A stretch of DNA of 64,000 bases from Sipunculus nudus (lineage: Eukaryota; Annelida; Sipuncula; Golfingiida; Sipunculidae). The notes under the pieces were generated by a model that saw only the letters and a list, made by a program, of their open reading frames with translations, was not told the DNA's origin and ran no database searches. Position numbers and translations under genes: made by a program. The DNA is taken from the NCBI GenBank assembly GCA_026874595.1, contig CM049321.1, positions 11,569,479 to 11,633,478 on the forward strand, in the 5' to 3' direction. Positions 35,349 through 47,300 of this stretch are shown here, piece by piece; within the stretch, counting starts at the first letter, position 1, and each line of letters opens with the position of its first letter.

Positions 35349-37812
35349 TAAATTCTTTTTGTGAATATTTTCTCAAGACATAATGTATAAGTTGACTAAC
35401 CAGGAGCATAATTATATCGGAAACGGTGCAAAACAGTAGTTCAAATGAGAAAAAATAAAAAAAAATGGCTCCCTATAATCCCTAACCTCTCTTATTGGAA
35501 ATAGCAGTCTTTTACATTTCTAATATTGATTGAACGATTGTTCTCTTTACTTTTAGATTAATGTTCACTAGGAGGCACCATTGTGTAGGAAGAGAATTAG
35601 TCTGCATCCCGACGGGATATATTTGTGTGTATTTTTTGAAAATGCTTCATTTCTGTGGTGTTTTCTCAATAAGCAAAGCATAAGCAAAACGCAAGCAAAT
35701 TGTAAGCAAAAGAAAAATGTCTTCATAAATTCTTTTTGCGACTATTTTCTGAGGATATAATGTATTATTAGGGTTCCAGGGAGTCTAATCGTATCGGAAA
35801 TAGTAGAAAATTGTAGATAAATTGGGAAAGAAATAAGAAAATGGGTCTCGAATTTAATATTAACCCTTTCATAAAATAGTAATATTTCATATTTTTACAT
35901 TTTATTGAAAGATTTTGCCTTTTACTTTTAAATTCTTGTTCACTTAGCGTCGCTATTTTGTCGCCAAGGAACTTGTCTGCGTACCTATGGGTCATATTCG
36001 TGTGTTTTTGTAGAAAAATGCTTCATTTCTGTGGTGTTTTCACCGTAAGCAAAGAATAAGCAAAGCGTAAGGAAAGTGTAAGCAAAGGAACTACATCTTC
36101 ATAAATTCTTTTTGTGAATATTTTCTCAAGACATAATGTAATAGATGACTAACCAGGAGCCTAATTATATCGGAAAGGTGCAAAACAGTAGATCAATTGA
36201 GAAAAAATTAAAAAATGGGTCCCTATAATCCATAATATCTCTTATTGGATATAGCAGTCTTTTACATTTCTCATATTGATTGAACGATTGTGCCCTTTAT
36301 TTTTAGATTAATGTTCACTAGGAGGCACCATTGTGTAGCAAGGGAAATAGTCTGCGTCCCTACGGAACATATTTGTTTGTTTTTGTTGAAAAATGCTTCA
36401 TTTCTGTGGTGTTTTCTCAATAAGCAAAGCAAAAGTAAAACGCAAGCAATTTTTAAGCAAAGAAACAATGTCTTCATAAATTCTTTTTGCAACTATTTTC
36501 TGAGGACATTATGAATTATTAGGGTTCCAGGGAGTCTAATCATGTCGGAAACAGTGGAAAATTGTAGATAAATTTGGAAAGAATTAAGAAAATGGGTCTC
36601 GAAATCGATATTGTATCTTTTAGAAAATAGTAATATTTTATATTTCGACATTTTATTGAAAGATTTTGCCATTTTTATTTATAATCCGGTTCACTGTGCG
36701 TCACTATTTTGTCACCAAGAAACTTGTCTGCGTACCCATGGGTCATATTCGTGTGTATTTGTAGAAAAATGCTTCATTTCTGTGGTGTTTTCACCGTAAG
36801 CAAAGAATAAGCAAAGCGTAAGGAAAGTGTAAGCAAAGGAACTACATCTTCATAAATTCTTTTTGTGAAAATTTTCTCAAGACATAATGTATAAGTTGAC
36901 TAACCAGGAGCCTAATTATATCGGAAACGGTGCAAAACAGTAGATCAAATGAGAAAAAATAAAAAAATGGCTCCCTATAATCCCTAACCTCTCTTATTGG
37001 AAATAGCAGTCTTTTACATTTCTAATATTGATTGAACGATTGTTCTCTTTACTTTTAGATTAATGTTCACTAGGAGGCACCATTGTGTAGGAAGAGAATT
37101 AGTCTGCATCCCTACGGGCTATATTTGTGTGTATTTTTTGAAAATGCTTCATTTCTGTGGTGTTTTCTCAATAAGCAAAGCATAAGCAAAACGCAAGCAA
37201 ATTGTAAGCAAAAGAAAAATGTCTTCATAAATTCTTTTTGCGACTATTTTCTGAGGATATAATGTATTATTAGGGTTCCAGGGAGTCTAATCGTATCGGA
37301 AATAGTAGAAAATTGTAGATAAATTGGGAAAGAAATAAGAAAATGGGTCTCGAATTTAATATTAACCCTTTCATAAAATAGTAATATTTCATATTTTTAC
37401 ATTTTATTGAAAGATTTTGCCTTTTACTTTTAAATTCTTGTTCACTTAGGGTCGCTATTTTGTCGCCAAGGAACTTTTCTGCGTACCTATGGGTCATACT
37501 CGTGTGTTTTTGTAGAAAAATGCTTCATTTCTGTGGTGTTTTCACCGTAAGCAAAGAATAAGCAAAGCGTAAGGAAAGTGTAAGCAAAGGAACTACATCT
37601 TCATAAATTCTTTTTGTGAATATTTTCTCAAGACATAATGTAATAGATGACTAACCAGGAGCCTAATTATATCGGAAAGGTGCAAAACAGTAGATCAAAT
37701 GAGAAAAAATTAAAAAATGGGTCCCTATAATCCATAATATCTCTTATTGGATATAGCAGTCTTTTACATTTCTCATATTGATTGAACGATTGTGCCCTTT
37801 ATTTTTAGATTC
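35000..37812. repeat. Four-monomer (1,502-bp) tandem repeat
   Basis: 35000-36310 matches 36502-37812 at an offset of 1,502 bp. Shared markers include ATTAACCCTTTC (about 35860 and 37362), TTTTACTTTTAAATTCTTG, TAATAGATGACTAACC, and TATCGGAAAGGTGC (a 2-3 bp deletion relative to CGGAAACGGTGC). The match ends where the second copy switches to B2 near 37812. It recurs in beta-1 (48138-50950) and beta-2 (57511-60323). Confidence 0.88.
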
Positions 37813-37825
37813 CTGTTCACTTAGC
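37790..37825 (+). repeat. Hybrid junction A to B2
   Basis: An A monomer beginning at 37764 switches after CCTTTATTTTTAGATT to the B2 text CCTGTTCACTTAGCGTCGC and later returns to A. The switch lies in TTTATTTTTAGATT, which A and B2 share. Copies are at about 50940 and 60313. Confidence 0.82.
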
Positions 37826-38516
37826 GTCGCTATTTTGTCGCCAAGGAACTTGTCTGCGTACCCATGGGTCATATTCGTGTGCATTTGTAGAAAAATGCTT
37901 CATTTCTGTGGTGTTTTCTCAATAAGCAAAGCATAATCAAAACGCAAGCAATTTTTAAGCAAAGAAACAATATCTTCATAAATTCTTTTTGCAACTTTTT
38001 TCTGAGGACATAATGAATTATTAGAGTTCCAGGGAGTCTAATCATGTCGGAAATAGTGGAAAATTGTAGATAAATTGGGAAAGAATTAAGAAAATGGGTC
38101 TCGAAATCGATATTGTGCTTTTTAGAAAATAGCAATATTTTATATTTCGACTTTTCTTTGAAAGATTTTGCCATTTTTATTTAGAATCCGGTTCACTAAG
38201 CGTCACTATTTTGTCGCCAAGAAACTTGTCTGCGTACCCATGGGTCATATTCGTGTTTATTTGTAGAAAAATGCTTCATTTCTGTGGTGTTTTCACCGTA
38301 AGCAAAGAATAAGCAAAGCGTAAGGAAGGTGTAAGCAAAGGAACTACATCTTCATAAATTCTTTTTGTGAATATTGTTTCAAGACATAATGTATTAGTTG
38401 ACTAACTAGGAGCCTAATTATATCGGAAACGTTGCAAAACAGTAGATCAAATGAGAAAAAATTAAAAAAATGGGTCCCTATAATCCATAATATCTCTTAT
38501 TGGAAATAGCAGATTG

Positions 38517-41500
38517 TTACATTTCTAATATTGATTGAACGATTGTGCCCTTTATTTTTAGATTAATGTTCACTAGGAGGCACCATTGTGTAGCCAGGGA
38601 ATTGGTCTGCGTCCCTACGGGACATATTCGTGTGTATTTTTTGAAAAATGCTTCATTTTTGTGGTGTTTTCTCAATAAGCAAAGCATCAGCAAAACGCAA
38701 GAAAATTGTAAGCAAAGGAACAATGTCTTCTTAAATTCTTTTTGCGACTATTTTCTGAGGACATAATGTATTATTAGGCTTCCAGGGAGTCTAATCATGT
38801 CGGAAATAGTGGAAAATTGTAGATAAATTGGGAAAGAAATCAGAGAATGGGTCTCGAAATCGATATTATCCCTTTAAGAAAATAGCAATATTTTATGTTT
38901 CCACATTTTATTGAAAGATTTTGCTATTTTTATTTAGAATCCGGTTCACTAAGCGTCACTATTTTGTCGCCAAGAAACTTGTCTGCGTACCCATGGGTCA
39001 TATTCGTGTTTATTTGTAGAAAAATGCTTCATTTCTGTGGTGTTTTCACCGTAAGCAAAGAATAAGCAAAGCGAAGGGAAAGTATAAGCAGAGGAACTAC
39101 ATCTTCATAAATTCTTTTTGTGAATATTTTCTCAAGACATAATGTATTAGTTGACTAACCAGGAGCCTAATTTTATCGGAAACGGTGCAAAACAGTACAT
39201 CAAATGAGAAAAAATTTAAAAAATGGGTCACTATGATCCATAATATCTCTTATTGGAAATAGCAGTCTTTTACATTTCTAATATTGATTGAACGATTGTG
39301 CCCTTTATTTTTAGATTAATGTTCACTAGGAGGCACCATTGTGTAGCAAGGGAATTCGTCTGTATCCCTACGGGACATATACGTGTGTATTTTTTGAAAA
39401 ATGCTTCATTTCTGTGGTGTTTTCTCAATAAGCAAAGCATAAGCAAAACGCAAGCAAATTGTAAGCAAAGGAAAAATGTCTTCATGAATTCTTTTTGCGA
39501 CTATTTTCTGAGGATATAATTTATTATTAGGGTTCCAGGGAGTCTAATCGTATCGGAAATAGTAGAAAAATGGTAGATAAATTTGGAAAGAAATAAGGGA
39601 ATGGGTCTCGAATTTAATATTATCCCTTTCATAAAATAGTAATATTTCATAATTTTACATTTTATTGAAAGATTTTGCCTTTTATTTTTAGATTCCTGTT
39701 CACTTAGCGTCGCTATTTTGTCGCCAAGGAACTTGTCTGCGTATCCATGGGTCATATTCGTGTGTATTTGTAGAAAAATGCTTCATTTCTGTGGTGTTTT
39801 CTCAATAAGCAAAGCATAAGCAAAACGCAAGCAATTCTTAAGCAAAGAAACAATATCTTCATAAATTCTGTTTGCGACTAATTTCTGAGGACATAATGAA
39901 TTATTAGGGTTCCAGGGAGTCTAATCATGTCGGAAATAGTGGAAAATTGTAGATTAATTGGGAAACAATTAAGAAAATGGGTCTCGAAATCGATATTGTG
40001 CTTTTTAGAAAATAGCAATATTTTATATTTCGACTTTTTATTGAAAGATTTTGCCATTTTTATTTAGAATCCGGTTCACTAAGCGTCACTAATTTGTCGC
40101 CAAGAAACTTGTCAGCGTACCCATGGGTCATATTCGTGTGTATTTGTAGAAAAATGATTCATTTCTGTGGTGTTTTCACCGTAAGCAAAGAATAAGCAAA
40201 ACGTAAGCAAATTGTAAGCAAAGGAACAATGTCTTCATAAATTCTTTTTGTAAATATTTTCTAGAGACATAATATATTATTTGACTAACCCGGAGCCTAA
40301 TTATATCGGAAACGGTGCAAAACAGTAGATCAATTGATAAAAAATTTAAAAAATGGCTCCCTATAATCCCTAACATCTCTTATTGGAAATAGCAGTCTTT
40401 TACATTTCTAATATTGATTGAACGATTGTGCCCTTTATTTTTAGATTAATGTTCACTAGGAGGCACCATTGTGTAGCCAGGGAATTAGTCTGCGTCCCTA
40501 CGGGACATATTCGTGTGTATTTTTTGAAAAATGCTTCATTTTCGTGGTGTTTTCTCAATAAGCAAAGCATCAGCAAAACGCAAGAAAATTGTAAACAAAG
40601 GAACAATGTCTTCTTAAATTCTTTTTGCGACTATTTTCTGAGGACATAATGTATTATTAGGCTTCTAGGGAGTCTAATCATGTCGAAAATAGTGGAAAAT
40701 TGTAGATAAATTGGGAAAGAAATCAGAGAATGGGTCTCGAAATCGATATTATCCCTTTAAGAAAATAGCAATATTTTATATTTCGACATTTTATTGAAAG
40801 ATTTTGCCATTTTTATTTAGAATCCGGTTCACTAAGCGTCACTATTTTGTCGCCAAGAAACTTGTCTGCGTACCCATGGATCATATTCGTGTGTATTTGT
40901 AGAAAAATGCTTCATTTCTGTGGTGTTTTCACCGTAAGCAAAGAATAAGCAAAGGGTAGGGAAAGTGTAAGCAAAGGAACTACATCTTCATAAATTCTTT
41001 TTGTGAATATTTTCTCAGGACATAATGTATTAGTTGACTAACCAGGAGCCTAATTTTATCGGAAACGGTGCAAAACAGTAGATCAAATGAGAAAAAATTT
41101 AAAAAATGGGTCACTATGATCCATAATATCTCTTATTGGAAATAGCAGTCTTTTACATTTCTAATATTGATTGAACGATTGTGCCCTTTATTTTTAGATT
41201 AATGTTCACTAGGAGGCACCATTGTGTAGCAAGGGAATTAGTCTGCGTCCCTACGGGACATATACGTGTGTATTTTTTTTAAAAATGCTTCATTTCTGTG
41301 GTGTTTTCTCAATAAGCAAAGCATAAGCAAAACGCAAGCAAATTGTAAGCAAAGGAAAAATGTCTTCATGAATTCTTTTTGCGACTATTTTCTGAGGATA
41401 TAATGTATTATTAGGGTTCCAGGGAGTCTAATCGTATCGGAAATAGTGGAAAATTGTAGATAAATTTGGAAAGAAATAAGGGAATGGGTCTCGAATTTAA

Positions 41501-41830
41501 TATTATCCCTTTCATAAAATAGTAATATTTCATATTTTTACATTTTATTGAAAGATTTTACCTTTTATTTTTAGATTCCTGTTCACTTAGCGTCGCTATT
41601 TTGTCGCCAAGGAACTTGTCTGCGTACCCATGAGTCATATTCGTGTGTATTTGTAGAAAAATGCTTCATTTCTGTGGTGTTTTCTCAATAAGCAAATCAA
41701 AAGTAAAACGCAAGCAATTTTTAAGCAAAGAAACAATATCTTCATAAATTCTGTTTGCGACTAATTTCTGAGGACATAATGAATTATTAGGGTTCCAGGG
41801 AGTCTAATCATGTCGGAAATAGTGGAAAAT
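38517..41830. repeat. Five-monomer (1,883-bp) repeat across beta-0 and gamma
   Basis: A starts at 38517 and 39270 recur at 40400 and 41153, both 1,883 bp later. Shared markers include GCATCAGCAAAACGC with AAGAAAATTG, GGGTCACTATGATCC, and TTCTGTTTGCGACTAATTTC (about 39866 and 41750). The match fades near 41830. The same period is seen at 61028/62910 and 61781/63663 in the second beta-gamma. Confidence 0.86.
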
Positions 41831-43270
41831 TGTAGATAAATTGGGAAAGAATTAAGAAAATGGGTCTCGAATTTAATATTATCGCTTTCATAAAATAGTA
41901 ATATTTCATATTTTTACATTTTATTGAAAGATTTTGCCTTTTATATTTAGAATCCGGTTCACTAAGCGTCACTATTTTGTCGCCAAGAAACTTGTCTGTG
42001 TACCCATGGGTCATATTCGTGTGTATTTGTAGAAAAATGCTTCATTTCTGTGGTGTTTTCACCGTAATCAAAGAATAAGCAAAGCGTAAGGAAAGTGTAA
42101 GCAAAGGAACTACATCTTCATAAATTCTTTTTGTGAATATTTTCTCAAGACATAATGTATAAGTTGACTAACCAGGAGCCTAATTATATCGGAAACGGTG
42201 CAAAACAGTAGATCAAATGAGAAAAAATTAAAATATGGGTCCCTATAATCCATAATATCTCTTATTGGAAATAGCAGTCTTTTACATTTCTAATATTGAT
42301 TGAACGATTGTTCCCTTTATTTTTAGGTTAATGTTCACTAGGAAAAACCATTGTGTAGGAAGGGAATTAGTCTGCGTCACTTCGGGACATATTCGTGTGT
42401 ATTTTCTGAAAAATGCTTCATTTCTGTGGTGTTTTCTCAATAAGCAAAGCATAAGCAAAGCGCAAGCAAATTGTAAGCAAAGGAACAATGTCTTCTTAAA
42501 TTCTTTTTGCGACTATTTTCTGAGGACATAATGTATTATTAGGGTTCCAGGGAGTCTAATCGTGTCGGAAATAGTAGAAAATTGTAGATAAATTGGGAAA
42601 GAAATAAGAAAACGGGTCTCGAAATCGATATTGTCCCTTTTAGAAAATAGCAATATTTTATATTTCGACTTTTTATTGAAAGGTTTTGCCACTATTATTT
42701 AGAATCCGGTTCACTAAGCGTCACTATTTTGTCGCAAAGAAATTTGTCTGCGTACCCATGGATCATATTCGTGTGTATTTGTAGAAAAATTCTTCATTTC
42801 TGTGGTGTTTTCACCGTAAGCAAAGAATAAGCAAAGCGTTAAGAAAGTGTAAGCAAAGGAACTACATCTTCATAAATTCTTTTTGTGAATATTTTCTCAA
42901 GACATAATGTATTAGTTGACTAACCAGGAGCCTAATTATGTCGGAAACGGTGCAAAACAGTAGATCAATTGAGAAAAAAATTAAAAAAAGGGTCCCTATA
43001 ATCCCTAACATCTCTTATTGGAAATAGCAATCTTGTACATTTCTAATATTGATTGAACGATTGTGTCCTTTATTTTTAGATTAATGTTCACTAGGAGGCA
43101 CCATTGTGTAGCCAGGGAATTAGTCTGCGTCCCTACGGGACATATACGTGTGTACTTTTTGAAAAATGCTTCATTTCTGTGGTGTTTTCTCAATAAGCAA
43201 AGCATAAGTAAAACGCAAGCAAATTGTAAGCAAAGGAAAAATGTCTTCATGAATTCTTTTTGCGACTATT
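39507..43270. repeat. Unit gamma (about 3.8 kb)
   Basis: Follows beta-0 and matches 62017-64000 at an offset of 22,510 bp for as far as the window reaches. It starts at a marker TAATTTATTATTAGGG (about 39518), includes a B3 monomer (about 40.02-40.38 kb), and an A3 dimer at 41.79-42.53 kb whose marks ATCGCTTTC and GGAAAAACC match 30.54-31.17 kb. From about 42.78 kb it becomes B1 with GCGTTAAGAAAG, like the 3-kb repeats. It is therefore a patchwork of pieces seen elsewhere. Confidence 0.86.
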
Positions 43271-44319
43271 TTCTGAGGATATAATGTATTATTAGGGTTC
43301 TAGGGAGTCTAATCGTATCGGAAATAGTGGAAAATTGTAGATAAATTGGGAAAGAAATAAGGGAATGGGTCTCGAATTTAATATTATCCCTTTCATAAAA
43401 TAGTAATATTTCATATTTTTACATTTTATTGAAAGATTTTGCCTTTTATTTTTAGATTCGTGTTCACTTAGCGTCACTATTTTGTCGCCAAAGAACTTGT
43501 CTGCGTACCCATGGGTCATATTCGTGTGTATTTGTATAAAATTCTTCATTTCTGTGGTGTTTTCTCAATAAGCAAAGCAAAAGTAAAACGCAAGCAATTT
43601 TAAAGCAAAGAAACAATATCTTCATAAATTCTTTTTCGACTATTTTCTGAGGACATAATGAATTATTAGGGTTCCAGCGAGTCTAATCATGTCGGAAATA
43701 GTGGAAAATTGTAGATCAAAGAGACAAAAATAAAAAAATGGGTCCCTATAATCCATAATATCTCTTATTGGATATAGCAGTCTTTTACATTTCTCATATT
43801 GATTGAACGATTTTGCCCTTTATTTTTAGATAAATGTTCACTAGGAGGCACCATTGTGTAGCAAGGGAATTAGTCTGTGTCCCTACGGGACATATTTGTT
43901 TGTTTTTGTAGAAAAATGCTTCATTTCTGTGGTGTTTTCTCAATAAGCAAAGCATAAGCAAAACGCAAGCAATTTTTAAGCAAAGAAACAAGATCTTCAT
44001 AAATTCTTTTTGCGACTATTTTCTGAAGACTTAATGAATTATTAGGGTTCCAGGGAGTCTAATCATGTCGGAAATAGCGGAAAATTGTAGATAAACTGGG
44101 AAAGAATTAAGAAAATGGGTCTCGAAATCGATATTGTCCCTTTTAGAAAATAGCAATATTTTATATTTCGACTATTTATTGAAAGATTTTGCCATTTTTA
44201 TTTAGAATCCGGTTCACTAAGCGTCACTATTTTGTCGCCAAGAACTTGTCTGCGTGCCCATGGGTCATATTCGTGTGTATTTGTAGAAAAATGCTTCATT
44301 TCTGTGGTGTTTTCACCGT
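43271..44319. repeat. Unit Z, copy 1
   Basis: About 1.05 kb that precedes beta-1 and, 9,373 bp later, beta-2. It includes B2 with a GATTCGTGTTCAC variant, a mosaic monomer ending at 43784, and an A monomer from 43785 with TTGTTTGTTTTTG. From 43716 onward, and on into beta-1 to about 44925, it matches 26470-27680 in alpha-2 at an offset of about 17,244 bp, so beta and alpha share this ancestor. Confidence 0.85.
43705..43722 (+). repeat. Mosaic junction A to B inside unit Z
   Basis: GGAAAATTGTAGAT of an A tail passes directly into CAAAGAGACAAAAATAAAA of a B tail. The shared GTAGAT is the likely exchange point. The monomer started as B2 near 43410, so it is B2, A and B in turn, yet keeps normal length (about 375 bp). 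The same junction is at 53078-53095. Confidence 0.83.
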
Positions 44320-47300
44320 AAGCAAAGAATAAGCAAAGGAACTACATCTTCATCAATTCTTTTTGTGAATTTTTTCTCAAGACATAATGTATTAGTTGAC
44401 TAACCAGGAGCCTAATTATACCGAAAACGGTGCAAAACAGTAGATCAAATGAGAAAAAATTAAAAAATGGGTCCCTATAATCCATAATATCTCTTATTGG
44501 AAATAGCAGTCTTTTACATTTCTAATATTGATTGAACGATTGTGCCCTTTATTTTTAGATTAATGTTGACTAGGAGGAACCATTGTGTAGCCAGGGAATT
44601 AGTCTGCGTCCCTACGGGACACATTCGTGTGTATTTTTTTAAAAAAGCTTCATTTCTGTGATGTTTTCTCAATAAGCAAGGCATAAGCAAAACACAAGCA
44701 ATTTGTAGGCAAAGAAACAATATCTTCATAAATTCTTTTTGCGACTATTTTCTGAGGACATAATGTATAATTAGGGTTCCAGGGAGTCTAATCATGTCGG
44801 AAATAGTGGAAAATTGTAGATAAATTGGGAAAGAATTAAGAAAATGGGTCTCGAATTTAATATTATCCCTTTCATAAAATAGTAATATTTCATATTTTTA
44901 CATTTTATTGAAAGATTTTGCCTTTTATTTTTAGATTCCTGTTCACTTAGCGTCGCTATTTTGTCGCCAAGGAACTTGTCTGCGTACCCATGGGTCATAT
45001 TCGTGTGTATTTGTATAAAATTCTTCATTTCTGTGGTGTTTTCTCAATAAGCAAAGCAAAAGTAAAACGCAAGCAATTTTAAAGCAAAAAAACAATATCT
45101 TCATAAATTCTTTTTCGACTATTTTCTGAGGACATAATGAATTATTAGGGTTCCAGCGAGTCTAATCATGTCGGAAATAGTGGAAAATTGTAGATAAATT
45201 GGGAAAGAATTAAGAAAATGGGTCTCGAATTTAATATTATCCCTTTCATAAAATAGTAATTATTCATATTTTTACATTTTATTGAAAGATTTTGCCTTTT
45301 ATATTTAGAATCCGGTTCACTAAGCGTCACTATTTTGTCGCCAAGAAACTTGTCTGTGTACCCATGGGTCATATTCGTGTGTATTTGTAGAAAAATGCTT
45401 CATTTCTGTGGTGTTTTCTCAATAAGCAAAGAATAAGCAAAGCGTAAGCAAATTGTAAGCAAAGGAACTACATCTTCATAAATTCTTTTTGTAAATATTT
45501 TCTAGAGACATAATGTATAAGTTGACTAACCAGGAGCCTAATTATATCGGAAACGGTGCAAAACAGTAGATCAAATGAGAAAAAAAATTAAAATATGGGT
45601 CCCTATAATCCATAATATCTCTTATTGGAAATATCAGTCTTTTAGATTTCTAATATTGATTGAACGATTGTGCCCTTTATTTTTAGGTTAATGTTCACTA
45701 GGACAAACCATTGTGTAGGAAGGGAATTAGTCTGCGTCACTTCGGGACATATTCGTGTGTATTTTCTGAAAAATGCTTCATTTCTGTGGTGTTTTCTCAA
45801 TAAGCAAAGCATAAGCAAAGCGCAAGCAAATTGTAAGCAAAGGAACAATGTCTTCTTAAATTCTTTTTGCGACTATTTTCTGAGGACATAATGTATTATT
45901 AGGGTTCCAGGGAGTCTAATCATGTCGGAAATAGTAGAAAATTGTAGATAAATTGGGAAAGAATTAAGAAAATGGGTCTCGAAATCGATATTGTCCCTTT
46001 TAGAAAATAGCAATATTTTATATTTCGACTTTTTATTGAAAGATTTTGCCATTATTATTTAGAATCCGGTTCACTAAGCGTCACTATTTTGTCGCCAAGA
46101 AACTTGTCTGCGTACCCATGGGTCATATTCGTGTGTATTTGCAGAAAAATGCTTCATTTCTGTGGTGTTTCCACCGTAAGCAAAGAATAAGCAAAACGTA
46201 AGCAAATTGTAAGCAAAGGAACAATGTCTTCATAAATTCTTTTTGTAAATATTTTCTCAAGACATAATGTATTAGTTGACTAACCAGGAGCCTAATTATA
46301 TCGGAAACGTTGCAAAACAGTAGATCAAATGAGAAAAAATAAAAAATGGGTCCCTATAATCCATAATATCTCTTATTGAAAATAGCAGACTGTTACATTT
46401 CTAATATTGATTGAACGATTGTGCCCTTTATTTTTAGATTAATGTTCACTAGGAGGCACCATTGTGTAGCCAGGGAATTAGTCTGCGTCCCTAGGGGTCA
46501 TATTCGTGTGTATTTGTAGAAAAATGTTTCATTTCTGTGGTGTTTTCTCAATAAGCACAGCATAAGCAAAACGCAAGCAATTTTTAAGCAAAGAAACAAT
46601 ATCTTCATAAATTCTTTTTGCGACTATTTTCTGAGGACATAATGAATTATAAGGGCTCCAGGGAGTCTAATCATGTCGGAAATAGTGGAAAATTGTAGAT
46701 AAATTGGGAAAGAATTAAGAAAATGGGTCTCGAAATCGATATTGTCCCTTTTAGAAAATAGCAATATTTTATATTTCGACATTTTATTGAAAGAATTTGC
46801 CATTTATATTTAGAATCCGGTTCACTAAGCGTCACTATTTTGTCGCCAAGAAACTTGTCTGCGTACCCATGGGTCATATTCGTGTTTATTTGTAGAAAAA
46901 TGCTTCATTTCTGTGGTGTTTTCACCGTAAGCAAAGAATAAGTAAAACGTAAGGAAATTGTAAGCAAAGGAACTACATCTTCATAAATTCTTTTTGTGAA
47001 TATTTTCTCGAGACATAATGTATAAGTTGACTAGCCAGGAGCCTAATTATATCGGAAACGGTGCAAAACAGTAGATCAAATGAGAAAAAATTAAAAAATG
47101 GCTCCCTATAATCCCTAACCTCTCTTATTGGAAATAGCAGTCTTTTACATTTCTAATATTGATTGAACGATTGTTCTCTTTACTTTTAGATTAATGTTCA
47201 CTAGGAGGCACCAATGTGTAGAAAGAGAATTAATCTGCATCCCTACGGGACATATTCGTGTGTATTTTTTGAAAATGCTTCATTTCTGTGGTGTTTTCCC

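Larger units (their letters stand above)
31182..39506. repeat. Unit beta-0 (about 8.3 kb)
   Basis: Matches 44320-52643 at an offset of 13,137-13,138 bp and 53693-62016 at about 22,511 bp. Reading the copies side by side I noted roughly two dozen differences from beta-1, including one-base A-tract or T-tract changes near 31500 and 32436. The unit contains, in order: a short-block B, an A3 dimer (tag 32602), a conversion patch at 33351-33385, a doubled monomer at 34597-35348, a four-monomer repeat at 35000-37812, an A/B2 switch at 37790-37825, and the start of a five-monomer repeat from 38517. Confidence 0.92.

Noticed and set aside
34622-35400. Assembly error at the doubled monomer
   Set aside because: The doubled monomer is present in beta-0, beta-1 and beta-2, and the two halves differ at diagnostic bases, so it predates the large duplications and is unlikely to be a local misassembly.
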